Assembly: GCA_944388585.1 (NCBI GenBank)
Contig: CALXJI010000004.1
Location: forward strand, 62,001-126,000
DNA: 64,000 nt
From: an uncultured Clostridia bacterium
GTDB lineage: Bacteria; Bacillota; Clostridia; TANB77; CAG-465
Direction: 5' to 3'
In this document: in pieces, positions 7,730 to 16,489 of the stretch
How the letters are laid out: each line of letters starts with the position of its first letter
Position numbering within the stretch: the first letter of the stretch is position 1
Position numbers and translations under genes: made by a program
The notes under the pieces: model-generated
What the model saw: the letters and a program-made list of their open reading frames with translations, nothing else
Told to the model about the DNA's origin: nothing
The model's database searches: none

Positions 7730-10562
7730 ATAATATTTTTCTTAAAAATTCTCCTGTATAGCTTTCATTTACCTTTGCTACTTGCTCTGGTGTTCCTGTT
7801 GCTACAACTTGACCACCTTCGTCTCCTCCTTCTGGACCTAAATCTATTATATTGTCTGCACTCTTTATTACATCTAAGTTATGTTCAATTACAACAAGTG
7901 TATTTCCACCATCAACAAGTCTTTGTAATATATCTATTAATTTATGTACATCTGCCATATGAAGCCCTGTTGTTGGCTCATCTAATATATACATTGTTTT
8001 TCCTGTTGATCTTTTAGATAATTCTGTTGCAAGCTTAATTCTTTGTGCCTCTCCTCCAGATAAAGTAGTAGATGGTTGACCAATCTTTATATATCCAAGT
8101 CCCACATCCATTAATGTTTGTAGTTTATTTTTTATAGTAGGAATATTTTTGAAAAATTCAAGTCCTTCTTCTACTGTCATATCTAATACATCACTTATAC
8201 TTTTTCCTTTATATTTTACTTCTAAAGTTTCTCTTGAATATCTTTTTCCTTTACAAACTTCGCATGGAACGTACACATCCGGTAAAAAATTCATCTCAAT
8301 TTTAATAATACCATCTCCTGAACATGCTTCACATCTTCCACCAGGTATATTAAAACTAAATCTTCCCTTAGCATATCCTCTAAGTTTTGCCTCATTAGTA
8401 TTAGCAAATATTTCTCTTATTGCATCAAACATTCCTGTATAAGTTGCAGGATTCGAACGAGGTGTTCTTCCAATTGGAGATTGATCTATATTTATTACTT
8501 TATCAAAAAAATCTAAACCTTTTATTTTATCATACTTGCCAGGTCTTTCAAATGCCCTATTAATATCTCGTGCCATTGTTTTATATAGTATCTCATTTAC
8601 TAGTGTAGATTTTCCAGATCCAGATACCCCTGTTACACATGTAAATACTCCAACAGGAATTTTTACATTAATGTTTTTTAAATTATGCTCTTTAGCTCCC
8701 TTTATTTCTAGATATCCTACACTTGTTTTTCTTCTTGTTTTTGGTACTGGAATTTTTAACTTTCCACTTAAGTATTTTCCGGTAATTGATTCTTCACAAT
8801 TTAAAATATCTTGTGGCTTTCCTGCAAAAACTACCTCTCCACCATGAACTCCTGCTCCTGGTCCTATATCCACAATAAAATCTGACTGTCTCATAGTATC
8901 ATCATCATGTTCTACTACAATTAATGTATTGCCTAAATCTCTCATCTTCTTTAAAGAGTTAAGAAGTTTTTCATTATCTTTTTGATGCAGTCCAATACTT
9001 GGTTCGTCTAGTATATATAATACTCCTGTAAGTCCTGATCCTATTTGAGTTGCAAGTCTTATTCTTTGTGATTCTCCTCCAGATAAAGTTCCTGCACTTC
9101 TTGCAAGAGTTAAATAGCTAAGTCCAACATCTATTAAAAATTGTAATCTTGAATTTAGCTCTTTTACAATTTGCTCTGCAATTGTTTTATCTTTCTTGCC
9201 CATTTTTTCATATTCTTTATTTATATAATCTTTTATATATACAATATTTTTACAACATAATTCATGAATATTAAGTTTTCCAATTGTTACAGCTAAACTT
9301 TCTTTTTTAAGCCTTGCACCATCACAATAATCACAATGAGTACTAGACATAAATCCCTCGTAAAATGTTTTCATTCCTTGAGATTTTGTCTCATTAAATC
9401 TTCTTTGCAAAGTATTTATTACTCCCTCAAACTCATTTTCAAACTCACGTTGCATTGTTCTTGTATTATGCTTAAATTTTATTTTCTCACCTTTACTTCC
9501 ATAAAGTAATACATCCATAAAATTCTTTGGTAAGTCTTTTAATTTTGTATTTGGATCTACATTATAATGCTTACATAACCCTTCTATATACATCTTGCTT
9601 ATTCCATCTATAATACTTCCAGATCCAGTCCATCCTTGAATTGCTCCATAATCATTTAAACGTTTTTCCTTATTTGGCATAATTTTTTCTGGATCAATGC
9701 TTAATATTTCACCAAGTCCTGTACAATATGGACATGCACCAAATGGACTGTTAAATGAAAACATTCTTGGAGTTAGCTCTTCTAGGCTAATTCCACAATC
9801 CACACACGCATAGTTTTGTGAAAATACCTGTTCTGTATCATCATCTAATCTATGTATAATAACTAAGTTTTCAGCATATTTTAATGCAAGTTCTACTGAA
9901 TCTGCAAGTCTTTTTCTAATATCATCTCTTACAACAAGTCTATCAACAACCACTTCTATATTATGCTTTTTTTGCTTATCTAATTGTGGTATCTCTTCAG
10001 ATAAATCATAAGTCTCTCCATCTATTCTTGCACGTATAAATCCATCTTTTAATACTCTTTCAAATACTTTTACATGTTCTCCCTTTCTTCCTCTTACAAT
10101 AGGAGTCATAACAAGTATTTTAGTACCTTCTGGATATTCAAGTATTTGATCTACCATCTCATCTACAGTCTGTCTTTTTATTCTTTTTCCACATTTGGGG
10201 CAATGAGGTATACCTACTCTTGCATAAAGTAGTCTTAAATAATCATATATCTCTGTTACAGTACCAACAGTAGAACGAGGATTTTTAGATGTTGTTTTTT
10301 GATCAATAGATATTGCAGGAGATAATCCTTCAATATACTCAACATTTGGCTTTTCCATTATTCCTAAAAACTGTCTTGCATATGAAGACAAAGACTCAAC
10401 ATATCTTCTTTGTCCCTCTGCATAAATTGTATCAAACGCTAAAGAAGACTTTCCTGATCCAGAAAGTCCAGTAAATACAACAAGTTTATCTCTTGGTATT
10501 TCTAAATCAATATTTTTTAAATTGTTTTCTTTTGCACCTTTTATAATTAATTTATCGTTCAT
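7728..10562 (-). CDS. uvrA: UvrABC excinuclease subunit A
   Basis: A 944-residue DNA damage recognition ATPase of nucleotide excision repair, working with UvrB and UvrC. There are two ABC ATPase halves: the first P-loop is [20 protein letters not shown] near residue 31, with [16 protein letters not shown] as signature; the second P-loop is [11 protein letters not shown], with [15 protein letters not shown]. Zinc-binding CxxC pairs appear at CPKCGKR, CVDCG, CPYC, CDYC and [14 protein letters not shown]. The length is normal. The start is the ATG at 10562 with AAGGTGAG 4 bases upstream; an upstream in-frame codon adds 13 residues lying across that ribosome site. uvrB and uvrC are not in the window. 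Confidence 0.98.
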   Translation of the reverse strand: MNDKLIIKGAKENNLKNIDLEIPRDKLVVFTGLSGSGKSSLAFDTIYAEGQRRYVESLSSYARQFLGIMEKPNVEYIEGLSPAISIDQKTTSKNPRSTVGTVTEIYDYLRLLYARVGIPHCPKCGKRIKRQTVDEMVDQILEYPEGTKILVMTPIVRGRKGEHVKVFERVLKDGFIRARIDGETYDLSEEIPQLDKQKKHNIEVVVDRLVVRDDIRKRLADSVELALKYAENLVIIHRLDDDTEQVFSQNYACVDCGISLEELTPRMFSFNSPFGACPYCTGLGEILSIDPEKIMPNKEKRLNDYGAIQGWTGSGSIIDGISKMYIEGLCKHYNVDPNTKLKDLPKNFMDVLLYGSKGEKIKFKHNTRTMQREFENEFEGVINTLQRRFNETKSQGMKTFYEGFMSSTHCDYCDGARLKKESLAVTIGKLNIHELCCKNIVYIKDYINKEYEKMGKKDKTIAEQIVKELNSRLQFLIDVGLSYLTLARSAGTLSGGESQRIRLATQIGSGLTGVLYILDEPSIGLHQKDNEKLLNSLKKMRDLGNTLIVVEHDDDTMRQSDFIVDIGPGAGVHGGEVVFAGKPQDILNCEESITGKYLSGKLKIPVPKTRRKTSVGYLEIKGAKEHNLKNINVKIPVGVFTCVTGVSGSGKSTLVNEILYKTMARDINRAFERPGKYDKIKGLDFFDKVINIDQSPIGRTPRSNPATYTGMFDAIREIFANTNEAKLRGYAKGRFSFNIPGGRCEACSGDGIIKIEMNFLPDVYVPCEVCKGKRYSRETLEVKYKGKSISDVLDMTVEEGLEFFKNIPTIKNKLQTLMDVGLGYIKIGQPSTTLSGGEAQRIKLATELSKRSTGKTMYILDEPTTGLHMADVHKLIDILQRLVDGGNTLVVIEHNLDVIKSADNIIDLGPEGGDEGGQVVATGTPEQVAKVNESYTGEFLRKIL

Positions 10563-10675
10563 ATTCTCACCTTTTTTATTCTTACGTATTATACCACACA
10601 TATTATTTTTTTACAACATTTATTAGAACAAATGTACGTTTTTAAATAATTAAAATAAAACACCACTAAGGTGAA

Positions 10676-11539
10676 TTATTTTAATTTTCTTACTTCTGTT
10701 CTCATCACATTATCGTTTACAAATGAATTTACCACCTCATACTTATCTTCAGGTAAAAGCTCCTCTATAAATGTAACAGACGGTACATAATGCCATTTGC
10801 CTCCAACTTTAAGTGAATTTAATATGTTCATATATGTTTGAGCATATTCGATACATTCCTCATCGTTTTGTTCTTCTAAATTTGCTTGATTAAAATACTT
10901 TGTAAATGATAAATTTGATGTAATAAGGCTATATGTATCTTTTGGATATTCTTTTTGTAACCAATCCTCTTGTTCTAAAATGTCGCTATCTTCACAGTTC
11001 ATATCCACTCCATATGCCTGTATCCCTTTTTGTCTTAAAAAATTTACAAGTTCTCCTTTTTTTCCACAACCTATATCTAATACTTTTCCTTCTATATTTT
11101 CTAGATTAACATTTAAAACTTTTAATATAAATTCTGGTGAATAACTTAATTTTTCTTTATCATCATCACTTTTAGTTGTAAAATCATTTATAAAATTTCT
11201 TACTCTTACAAAATGTTCTAAAGCAATTTTTTCATAGTTCATATTAAAATTTGAAACATCTTCAATAAGCTTATGATAAATATCTAATATTTCATTGCAG
11301 TCTTTTTGTGTAAATCTATTAGTTTGTGCTCCTTTTGCAAGATTTGTCATAAAGCTTTTAGCAAGTTTATTCATTACTTTAGTATACTCATCAGTGTTCA
11401 TAGCATTTATAATTTTTTCACGATACTCATTTTCAAATGAATCTTTATACTCTGTATTTCTTTTATTTAAAATTAAATTCTCAAAGCTTTTTCCCTCAAA
11501 AGCAGTTAATATATATGAATATATCTCTTCTGTATTCAT
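10676..11539 (-). CDS. SAM-dependent class I methyltransferase
   Basis: A 287-residue protein with an N-terminal helical region (about 1-140) and a class I methyltransferase domain. Motif I is VLDIGCGKKGELV near 152-164, motif II is AYGVDMN, and a later LKVGGKWHYVPS resembles the post-motif III strand. The substrate is not evident: there are no RNA-binding add-ons, and neither neighbour suggests one. The start is the ATG at 11539, placed after GGAGGG; codons further upstream run through that ribosome site. It lies alone between uvrA and a phosphatase gene, with a weak CACC/GGTG hairpin just after its stop. Confidence 0.75.
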   Translation of the reverse strand: MNTEEIYSYILTAFEGKSFENLILNKRNTEYKDSFENEYREKIINAMNTDEYTKVMNKLAKSFMTNLAKGAQTNRFTQKDCNEILDIYHKLIEDVSNFNMNYEKIALEHFVRVRNFINDFTTKSDDDKEKLSYSPEFILKVLNVNLENIEGKVLDIGCGKKGELVNFLRQKGIQAYGVDMNCEDSDILEQEDWLQKEYPKDTYSLITSNLSFTKYFNQANLEEQNDEECIEYAQTYMNILNSLKVGGKWHYVPSVTFIEELLPEDKYEVVNSFVNDNVMRTEVRKLK

Positions 11540-11582
11540 TTTTTCCCTCCAAATCAACAATAATATTATATCACATATTATG

Positions 11583-12194
11583 TCAATTTTCTAGATGTGG
11601 AGTATAATTTTGATAATCATATTTAATATTTTTATCATCATCAATTACTATTTTTGAAATAGATGTTTTTGCTATCTTTAAAACTTTAACTTTATTTGTC
11701 CATTTAATATTATTTATCACGTGATAAATAATAGAGATAACACCAGCATGGGTTACTATCATAAGATTTTCTATATCACTATTTTCATCTATAATTTCAA
11801 AAAAAGCTTTTTTTATCCTTTCAAAAAACTCTCTTGGACTTTCTCCTTGTGGAAATCTTTCATCATATTCTAAATTTGAAAAAAATGCATTAGGATATTC
11901 TTTTACTGCCTTCTCATTTAACATACCAGCAAAAATACCATTATTATTTTCTCTTAGTCTTTGATCATACATTATAGGTACTTGTAATTTTTCATTTATA
12001 ATATCTGCTGTCATTTTTGCTCTAGTTAGATCACTACTAATTATTTTTTCTATATTAAATTCACTTTTGTGATTATATAAATACTCTCCTAATTTTTCAC
12101 ATTTTCTTATTCCTTCTTCTACAAGTGGAAGCTCACTCCATCCACCTCTATACCTTTCATCATCGTCTCCATGTCTTACTAAATAAATATTCAT
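11583..12194 (-). CDS. Histidine phosphatase family protein (phosphoglycerate mutase-like)
   Basis: A 203-residue branch 1 histidine phosphatase. The phosphohistidine motif YLVRHGDDD is at residues 4-12; the usual E/Q after RHG is replaced by D. The second catalytic histidine is in MIVTHAGVIS, and there are arginines in SSDLTRAKMTADII and RLRENNNGIFAG. Family members include cofactor-dependent phosphoglycerate mutases, CobC and broad phosphatases, and this one is more like the phosphatases. The start at 12194 follows AGGAGAGAG; the frame continues upstream but without a ribosome site. The neighbours do not define a pathway. Confidence 0.8.
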   Translation of the reverse strand: MNIYLVRHGDDDERYRGGWSELPLVEEGIRKCEKLGEYLYNHKSEFNIEKIISSDLTRAKMTADIINEKLQVPIMYDQRLRENNNGIFAGMLNEKAVKEYPNAFFSNLEYDERFPQGESPREFFERIKKAFFEIIDENSDIENLMIVTHAGVISIIYHVINNIKWTNKVKVLKIAKTSISKIVIDDDKNIKYDYQNYTPHLEN

Positions 12195-12341
12195 AAACTC
12201 TCTCCTAACTTGATTTTGCTTTATTTTACCAAAATATTTATAGTTTTTCAATAAAATTAAAAATATATGTTAATTTTAATTTTTATTTAAATTACTCTTA
12301 ATATATGATATTATATTATTATGTATTTATAGGAGGTAGAC

Positions 12342-13514
12342 ATGAAAACTTTCAAAAAAATAGTTAAAATATTTTTTGTCTATATGATATTATTTTTTGT
12401 TTTTTACACTTTACATTTTTGTGATGAAAATGGCGTAATAGAAGAACTAATAGTAAATGGCTCCAAAGTTCCAACAAGTAATGTAATTTCTTATATTGCA
12501 ACTGCATTAATTATACCTTTAATTGTGACAATAGCGTTAAATATGCCACTTATTATTGCAATTATAATTGCAAACATAGTATTAAAGAAAAATAATAAAG
12601 AATTTTACAATAAAGATTCTATAGATAAAAAAACTGATGATTTACAATATTATAGAGAAGTGCTTAGTAGCTACTCACCTGCTGAATTAAATTATGTTTA
12701 TTCTGCAAATACACAGTTTCCAAAAGATGCTGTTACTACATTGCTTTCTTTAAAGTTAAAAAAAATAATTGATTTAAATAATGAAAATAATACTATAACA
12801 ATTCTTAAAGATGACGCTAATATTTCAAATTCAGAAAAATATGTACTAAATAAAATTAAGGATGAAAAACTAAAAAATTTTGAACCTATTAAATACCAAC
12901 AAATAGTACAAGAAGATGTAGAAAATAAACATCTTACTAATAAAGGATCTAAAAAAAACATGTCCGCATTCTCTATGTTGTTTATTGCTATAATTATTAT
13001 TTTACTTTTCTTTATAATAGTATTTGCATTACCAAGTGAAGGAATTTTAGGATTTATTTCGGTTATATTAATACCATTAATTTTTATTATTTTATCTTTG
13101 GGAATTCCTGGTATTATATTATATTGTATCTTAAGAACATATAATCCATATAAATTATCCAAAGAAGGAAAGCAACTAAGAAAAAAACTTTTGGGATTAA
13201 AAAACTACATTACTCAATTTTCTTTATTACAAGAAAAAGATATTAAAGACTTAATAGTCTGGGAAGATTATTTAATATATTCAATAATTTTTGATTTAAA
13301 TGATGACTTAATATCTAAAATACAAGAAAAATATATAGTATTTGATACAACTGATACACAAACAGCCAAAAACTATTGTGAAGACTCTAACAATGAAGAA
13401 AAACGAATAAGATATGTAAATAGCAATAATGAAGAATTTAACAAAGCTGCAGATAAAATAATTGGAAATATTATTAATTATATAAAAAACATAAAAAAAA
13501 GGAATGAAAAATAG
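12342..13514 (+). CDS. DUF2207-type multi-pass membrane protein
   Basis: A 390-residue membrane protein. Membrane helices lie at about 7-26 and 46-80, with a further pair at about 207-265. The segment SYSPAELNYVYSA followed by KDAVTTLLSLKLKKIIDL resembles the winged-helix-like part of the DUF2207 family, and the C-terminal FSLLQEKDIKDLIVWEDYLIY resembles that family's conserved tail. It lacks the large N-terminal beta domain that longer family members have. The function is unknown. AGGAGG lies 6 bases before the ATG at 12342. A bidirectional hairpin overlaps its stop. The last 60 residues are rich in Asn, Glu and Lys. Confidence 0.65.
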   Translation: MKTFKKIVKIFFVYMILFFVFYTLHFCDENGVIEELIVNGSKVPTSNVISYIATALIIPLIVTIALNMPLIIAIIIANIVLKKNNKEFYNKDSIDKKTDDLQYYREVLSSYSPAELNYVYSANTQFPKDAVTTLLSLKLKKIIDLNNENNTITILKDDANISNSEKYVLNKIKDEKLKNFEPIKYQQIVQEDVENKHLTNKGSKKNMSAFSMLFIAIIIILLFFIIVFALPSEGILGFISVILIPLIFIILSLGIPGIILYCILRTYNPYKLSKEGKQLRKKLLGLKNYITQFSLLQEKDIKDLIVWEDYLIYSIIFDLNDDLISKIQEKYIVFDTTDTQTAKNYCEDSNNEEKRIRYVNSNNEEFNKAADKIIGNIINYIKNIKKRNEK

Positions 13515-13527
13515 TTCATTCCTTTTA
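13495..13527. terminator. Bidirectional terminator between convergent genes
   Basis: A stem of about 11 bp, AAAAGGAATGAA with TTCATTCCTTTT, spans the stop of the DUF2207 gene and the stop of the convergent minus-strand gene. A/T runs on both sides let it act in both directions. Confidence 0.7.
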
Positions 13528-13956
13528 ACATATTTTATCATGACGTATTTCAATTCCATTGGTATTTAAATAATAATCATGTTTTGCTATTATATCATTA
13601 ATATTACTTTTTATATCCATAATATTATAACAGTTTATAACTACTATATGACTTTGTAAAAAGCACATATATCCATTTACCTTGTTAATAAAACTCTCAC
13701 TCCCATTTATTACTAATATTATATTCTCATTTACATAGTCATTAGTAACTTCCTCATTTAGCCATTCCATGTATAATATTTTTTCATTTAAGTTTTTAAA
13801 ATATTTATTAACAATATTTTTTAATTTTTCTTTTTCACTCCTCTCATTTATATAAATTACTTTTGCATTTGAAAACTCCCTTGAAATAAAATTATTTGCT
13901 ACTATACACGAATGTGTATAATTTGCAACAAAAGAACAAACCTTAATATTTTTCAT
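13525..13956 (-). CDS. Hypothetical protein
   Basis: A 143-residue protein that I do not recognise. It has an alternating strand/helix pattern (VCSFVANYTHSC near the start, then NAKVIYINERSEKEKL, ENIILVINGSESFINKVNG, HIVVINCYNIMDI), consistent with a small cytosolic alpha/beta fold, possibly Rossmann-like. No signal peptide or membrane segment is seen. Five cysteines are present, including the terminal one. AGAGGTG lies 8 bases before the ATG at 13956. It is divergent from the small gene at 14090 and ends in the shared terminator at 13.5 kb, so it is a single transcription unit. Its coding composition matches its neighbours. Confidence 0.6.
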   Translation of the reverse strand: MKNIKVCSFVANYTHSCIVANNFISREFSNAKVIYINERSEKEKLKNIVNKYFKNLNEKILYMEWLNEEVTNDYVNENIILVINGSESFINKVNGYMCFLQSHIVVINCYNIMDIKSNINDIIAKHDYYLNTNGIEIRHDKIC

Positions 13957-14089
13957 TAAAAAACACCTCTGCGCTATATTTTAAAACATCATGAGTAAGA
14001 ATTTTGTTTTAATATAGTATATGACATTTTTAGATCTTTTTATTTTTTTAAATCATAAAAAATTACACATCATATTTATAGGTGATAAA

Positions 14090-14314
14090 ATGAAAAATTT
14101 AAAAAAATATATAACAATTTACCTATATGTCTTTATAATATTTACATCTATACTACCTACTAAAGAAAATATGATTAATTTAAAAGAATTAAAAACTATA
14201 ATTCCTGGTATACAAACTCTATACAATGATGAAGATAATTCTAAAAATAACAATCAAAATAATGAATATTCATTTAAAATATTAGAAATTTTTAAAAATA
14301 TTTTTAAATTGTAA
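14090..14314 (+). CDS. Small membrane-anchored or secreted hypothetical protein
   Basis: A 74-residue product beginning MKNLKKYITIYLYVFIIFTS: positive N-terminus, one hydrophobic helix, then a polar Asn/Lys-rich region (DDNSKNNNQNNEYSFK in outline) and a short C-terminal helix. The start at 14090 is supported by AGGTGAT 5 bases upstream; the frame opens earlier at 14021 but that stretch has no ribosome site. No family is recognised. It precedes the DUF378 gene by 58 bases on the same strand and is probably co-transcribed with it. Confidence 0.5.
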   Translation: MKNLKKYITIYLYVFIIFTSILPTKENMINLKELKTIIPGIQTLYNDEDNSKNNNQNNEYSFKILEIFKNIFKL

Positions 14315-14372
14315 TATATATTCAAAAAACACACAAAATATTTATGACAAATATTTTTGTCAGGAGGTATTT

Positions 14373-14588
14373 ATGAAAGCTTTATATAATATAATGCTAA
14401 CTCTAGTTATAATAGGTGCAATAAACTGGGGAATATTAGGCTTATTTAAAATGGACCTTATTGGTTCCATATTTGGTGGAATGACTAGTACTATAAGCAG
14501 AATAATATTTGTTCTTGTTGGCTTATGTGGACTTGGAGCTATAGCTCTTTATGGTCCAATAAACGAAGAAGAAAGAAATCATTCTTAG
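14373..14588 (+). CDS. DUF378 family small membrane protein
   Basis: A 71-residue protein with two membrane helices, about 5-27 and 41-62. The signature LVIIGAINWGILGLF matches the DUF378 (YuzA-like) family, and the second helix VLVGLCGLGAIALY also fits. The family is widespread in Firmicutes with no known role. CAGGAGG is 5 bases before the ATG. Immediately upstream a short inverted repeat, GACAAA/TTTGTC (14346-14361), abuts the ribosome site and might modulate translation. A strong terminator follows. Confidence 0.85.
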   Translation: MKALYNIMLTLVIIGAINWGILGLFKMDLIGSIFGGMTSTISRIIFVLVGLCGLGAIALYGPINEEERNHS

Positions 14589-14596
14589 TACCTATT

Positions 14597-14637
14597 AAAA
14601 AAACATCTAGATTTTTATTTTCTAGATGTTTTTTTAT
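14597..14637. terminator. Bidirectional terminator
   Basis: A stem AAACATCTAGA / TCTAGATGTTT with poly-A on the left and seven T on the right. It serves the DUF378 gene on the plus strand and the TrmH-family gene (stop at 14615) on the minus strand. Confidence 0.85.
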
Positions 14638-15421
14638 ATTGCTCATATAATATAATTGATGTTGCTACACCAACGTTTAAAGATTCTATTTTCTCACTCA
14701 TTGGTATTTTAACCACAAAGTCTGATATGTCTATAATTTCCTTTGATACTCCATTTGCCTCATTTCCCATAACAAATATATATTTGTTATTATAATCAAT
14801 ACTATCTATACTATTTTTTGTATTTAAACTTGTTGTAACAATTTTATATCCTATTTTTTTTAATAAATTAATTTCTTCTATATTTTCTAAATATATAATT
14901 TTTACATTTAATATTCCACCCATTGTAGCTCTTACAGCTTTAGGTGAGTAAACATCAGCTGTTCCAGAAGTGCATAATATAGTATCTACATCAAAAGCAT
15001 TACAACTTCTAATAATAGTTCCGATATTTCCAAGATCTTGAACTCTATCTAAAAGTACCATATTTTTATTATTTTTTTCTTTTTCTAAGCAATATTTAGG
15101 AATTCTTGCAACAGCTAAAATTCCTTGAGTATTTACTGTATCTGTCATATATTTAAAAACATTTTCTTCAAATTCCAAAACTTTGATATTTTTTAAACTA
15201 TTTATTCTATTTAATAATGCTTGTCCACCATTGGTTGAAATTAACAAAGATTTAGAATAAGCGATAAACAAAATGTCTATCGCTTCATTTTTATCTAATA
15301 TCTCATTTGTAACCTTTACACCTTCTAAATAAAAAGCATTATATTTTGTTCTATATTTCTTTTCATTTAAACTTCTAATAAATTTAACATTATCATTAGA
15401 CTTACTAACTATTAATTCCAT
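14615..15421 (-). CDS. TrmH/SpoU-family RNA 2'-O-methyltransferase
   Basis: A 268-residue SPOUT methyltransferase. The N-terminal L30e-like substrate domain (about 1-95) includes RTKYNAFYLEGVK. The knotted catalytic domain carries motif 1 LGNIGTIIRSCNAF, motif 2 FVMGNEANGVS and motif 3 IPMSEKIESLNVGVATSIIL. Family members methylate ribose in 23S rRNA or tRNA (RlmB, TsnR, YsgA-like); this looks like the YsgA group often annotated as an rRNA methyltransferase. It starts 9 bases after the upstream foldase gene, following AGGAGAG, and ends in a bidirectional terminator. It is the last gene of the ligA-mfd-foldase-methylase run. Confidence 0.85.
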   Translation of the reverse strand: MELIVSKSNDNVKFIRSLNEKKYRTKYNAFYLEGVKVTNEILDKNEAIDILFIAYSKSLLISTNGGQALLNRINSLKNIKVLEFEENVFKYMTDTVNTQGILAVARIPKYCLEKEKNNKNMVLLDRVQDLGNIGTIIRSCNAFDVDTILCTSGTADVYSPKAVRATMGGILNVKIIYLENIEEINLLKKIGYKIVTTSLNTKNSIDSIDYNNKYIFVMGNEANGVSKEIIDISDFVVKIPMSEKIESLNVGVATSIILYEQYKKTSRK

Positions 15422-15429
15422 GTTCTCTC

Positions 15430-16485
15430 CTATTGTTCTGTTGTAGTATCTGTTGATGTATCATCAGTTGTTGTATCTGTTTCCTCTTCTGTTGCATAAG
15501 CATCAGGATCAATTTCCATTACAAAAGATTTTAATAATTCTTCATTAATATATAAGTTTTTTGTTTGAGCTATATCAGTAAATAATGAATTTGCATAAGC
15601 TGTCCTTTCTGTTGAATTATTTACTCTTCCATTTTCAGCTATACCATTTAATTTAATAATATGATATCCATATGAACTTTCTACTAATTGAGGATATACT
15701 TCTCCTACTTTCATACTTTTTACTGCATTAGAGTATTCTTCAACTGTATTTCCATCCATGTACATCTTATATTGTCCGCCATTTGAGGCAGTAGAATCAT
15801 CTGAATTTTCTTGTGCTAATGTTGCAAAGTCTTCTCCATTTAATGCTCTAGCAAGTACAGCTTCAGCTTCAGTTTTTAAAGTTGCTTTTTCTTCATCATT
15901 CATTGTAGTATTATCTTCTTTTGTGAAAGAGAATAGTATATGTGATGTATCATATTCATTCATATCAACTTCTTCTCCTTCATCAGCTTGTGATTTTATA
16001 TAATTAGCTACATCATCTGCAGAAGCTTCATCAGCTAACTTTTGTATATAATCTTGTATTATATAATCGTTATAATATATTTTTCTCAACTCATCTATGT
16101 CAAATCCATAGCTTTTAAAATATTCTATATAAGATTCATCTTCAAAGATTGAATCTACTTCTGCTTTATTTTCATCTGTTAATGTAACACCAGCTGCTTT
16201 TGCATCTTCTAATATCATTTTATCTGTAGCTGCTTTTAATGCAATCTCATTTGGTATATCGTTTTGATCATATCCATAGTATTGTAGATATGAAGAGAAC
16301 ATCTGATAATATATCTTGTACTCTGCCTTTGTTACTTTGCCACCATCAAATGTAGCAACTCCTTGGTTATCTTTTGCTACATAAACTCCTACAATAGCAA
16401 GTACTATTATTAGAAGACTGGCAAGTATTATTATTATAACACTATTCTCACTGCCGGATTTTAAACTTTTTGTTTTAATATTCAT
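15430..16485 (-). CDS. Membrane-anchored parvulin-type peptidyl-prolyl isomerase (PrsA/SurA-like)
   Basis: A 351-residue extracytoplasmic foldase. A hydrophobic helix at about 18-40 (SVIIIILASLLIIVLAIVGV) anchors it; there is no lipobox cysteine, unlike Bacillus PrsA. A SurA-like helical region covers about 45-170, then a parvulin domain runs from about 178 to 285 (YDTSHILFSF, GEDFATLAQENSDD, GGQYKMY, SSYGYHIIKL). The tail is Thr/Asp/Glu repeats. It probably folds secreted proteins outside the membrane. It begins 4 bases after the mfd stop, with AAGGGG before the ATG, so it is co-expressed with mfd. The missing lipobox and acidic tail are the unusual points. Confidence 0.85.
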   Translation of the reverse strand: MNIKTKSLKSGSENSVIIIILASLLIIVLAIVGVYVAKDNQGVATFDGGKVTKAEYKIYYQMFSSYLQYYGYDQNDIPNEIALKAATDKMILEDAKAAGVTLTDENKAEVDSIFEDESYIEYFKSYGFDIDELRKIYYNDYIIQDYIQKLADEASADDVANYIKSQADEGEEVDMNEYDTSHILFSFTKEDNTTMNDEEKATLKTEAEAVLARALNGEDFATLAQENSDDSTASNGGQYKMYMDGNTVEEYSNAVKSMKVGEVYPQLVESSYGYHIIKLNGIAENGRVNNSTERTAYANSLFTDIAQTKNLYINEELLKSFVMEIDPDAYATEEETDTTTDDTSTDTTTEQ

Positions 16486-16489
16486 ATCT

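Noticed and set aside
10650..10680. A terminator after the methyltransferase gene
   Set aside because: Only a four-base CACC/GGTG stem followed by T residues is visible, too weak to list as a feature.
12698..13162. A 154-codon minus-strand frame inside the DUF2207 gene
   Set aside because: It is a shadow of a hydrophobic coding region on the plus strand; no ribosome site and no recognisable motif.
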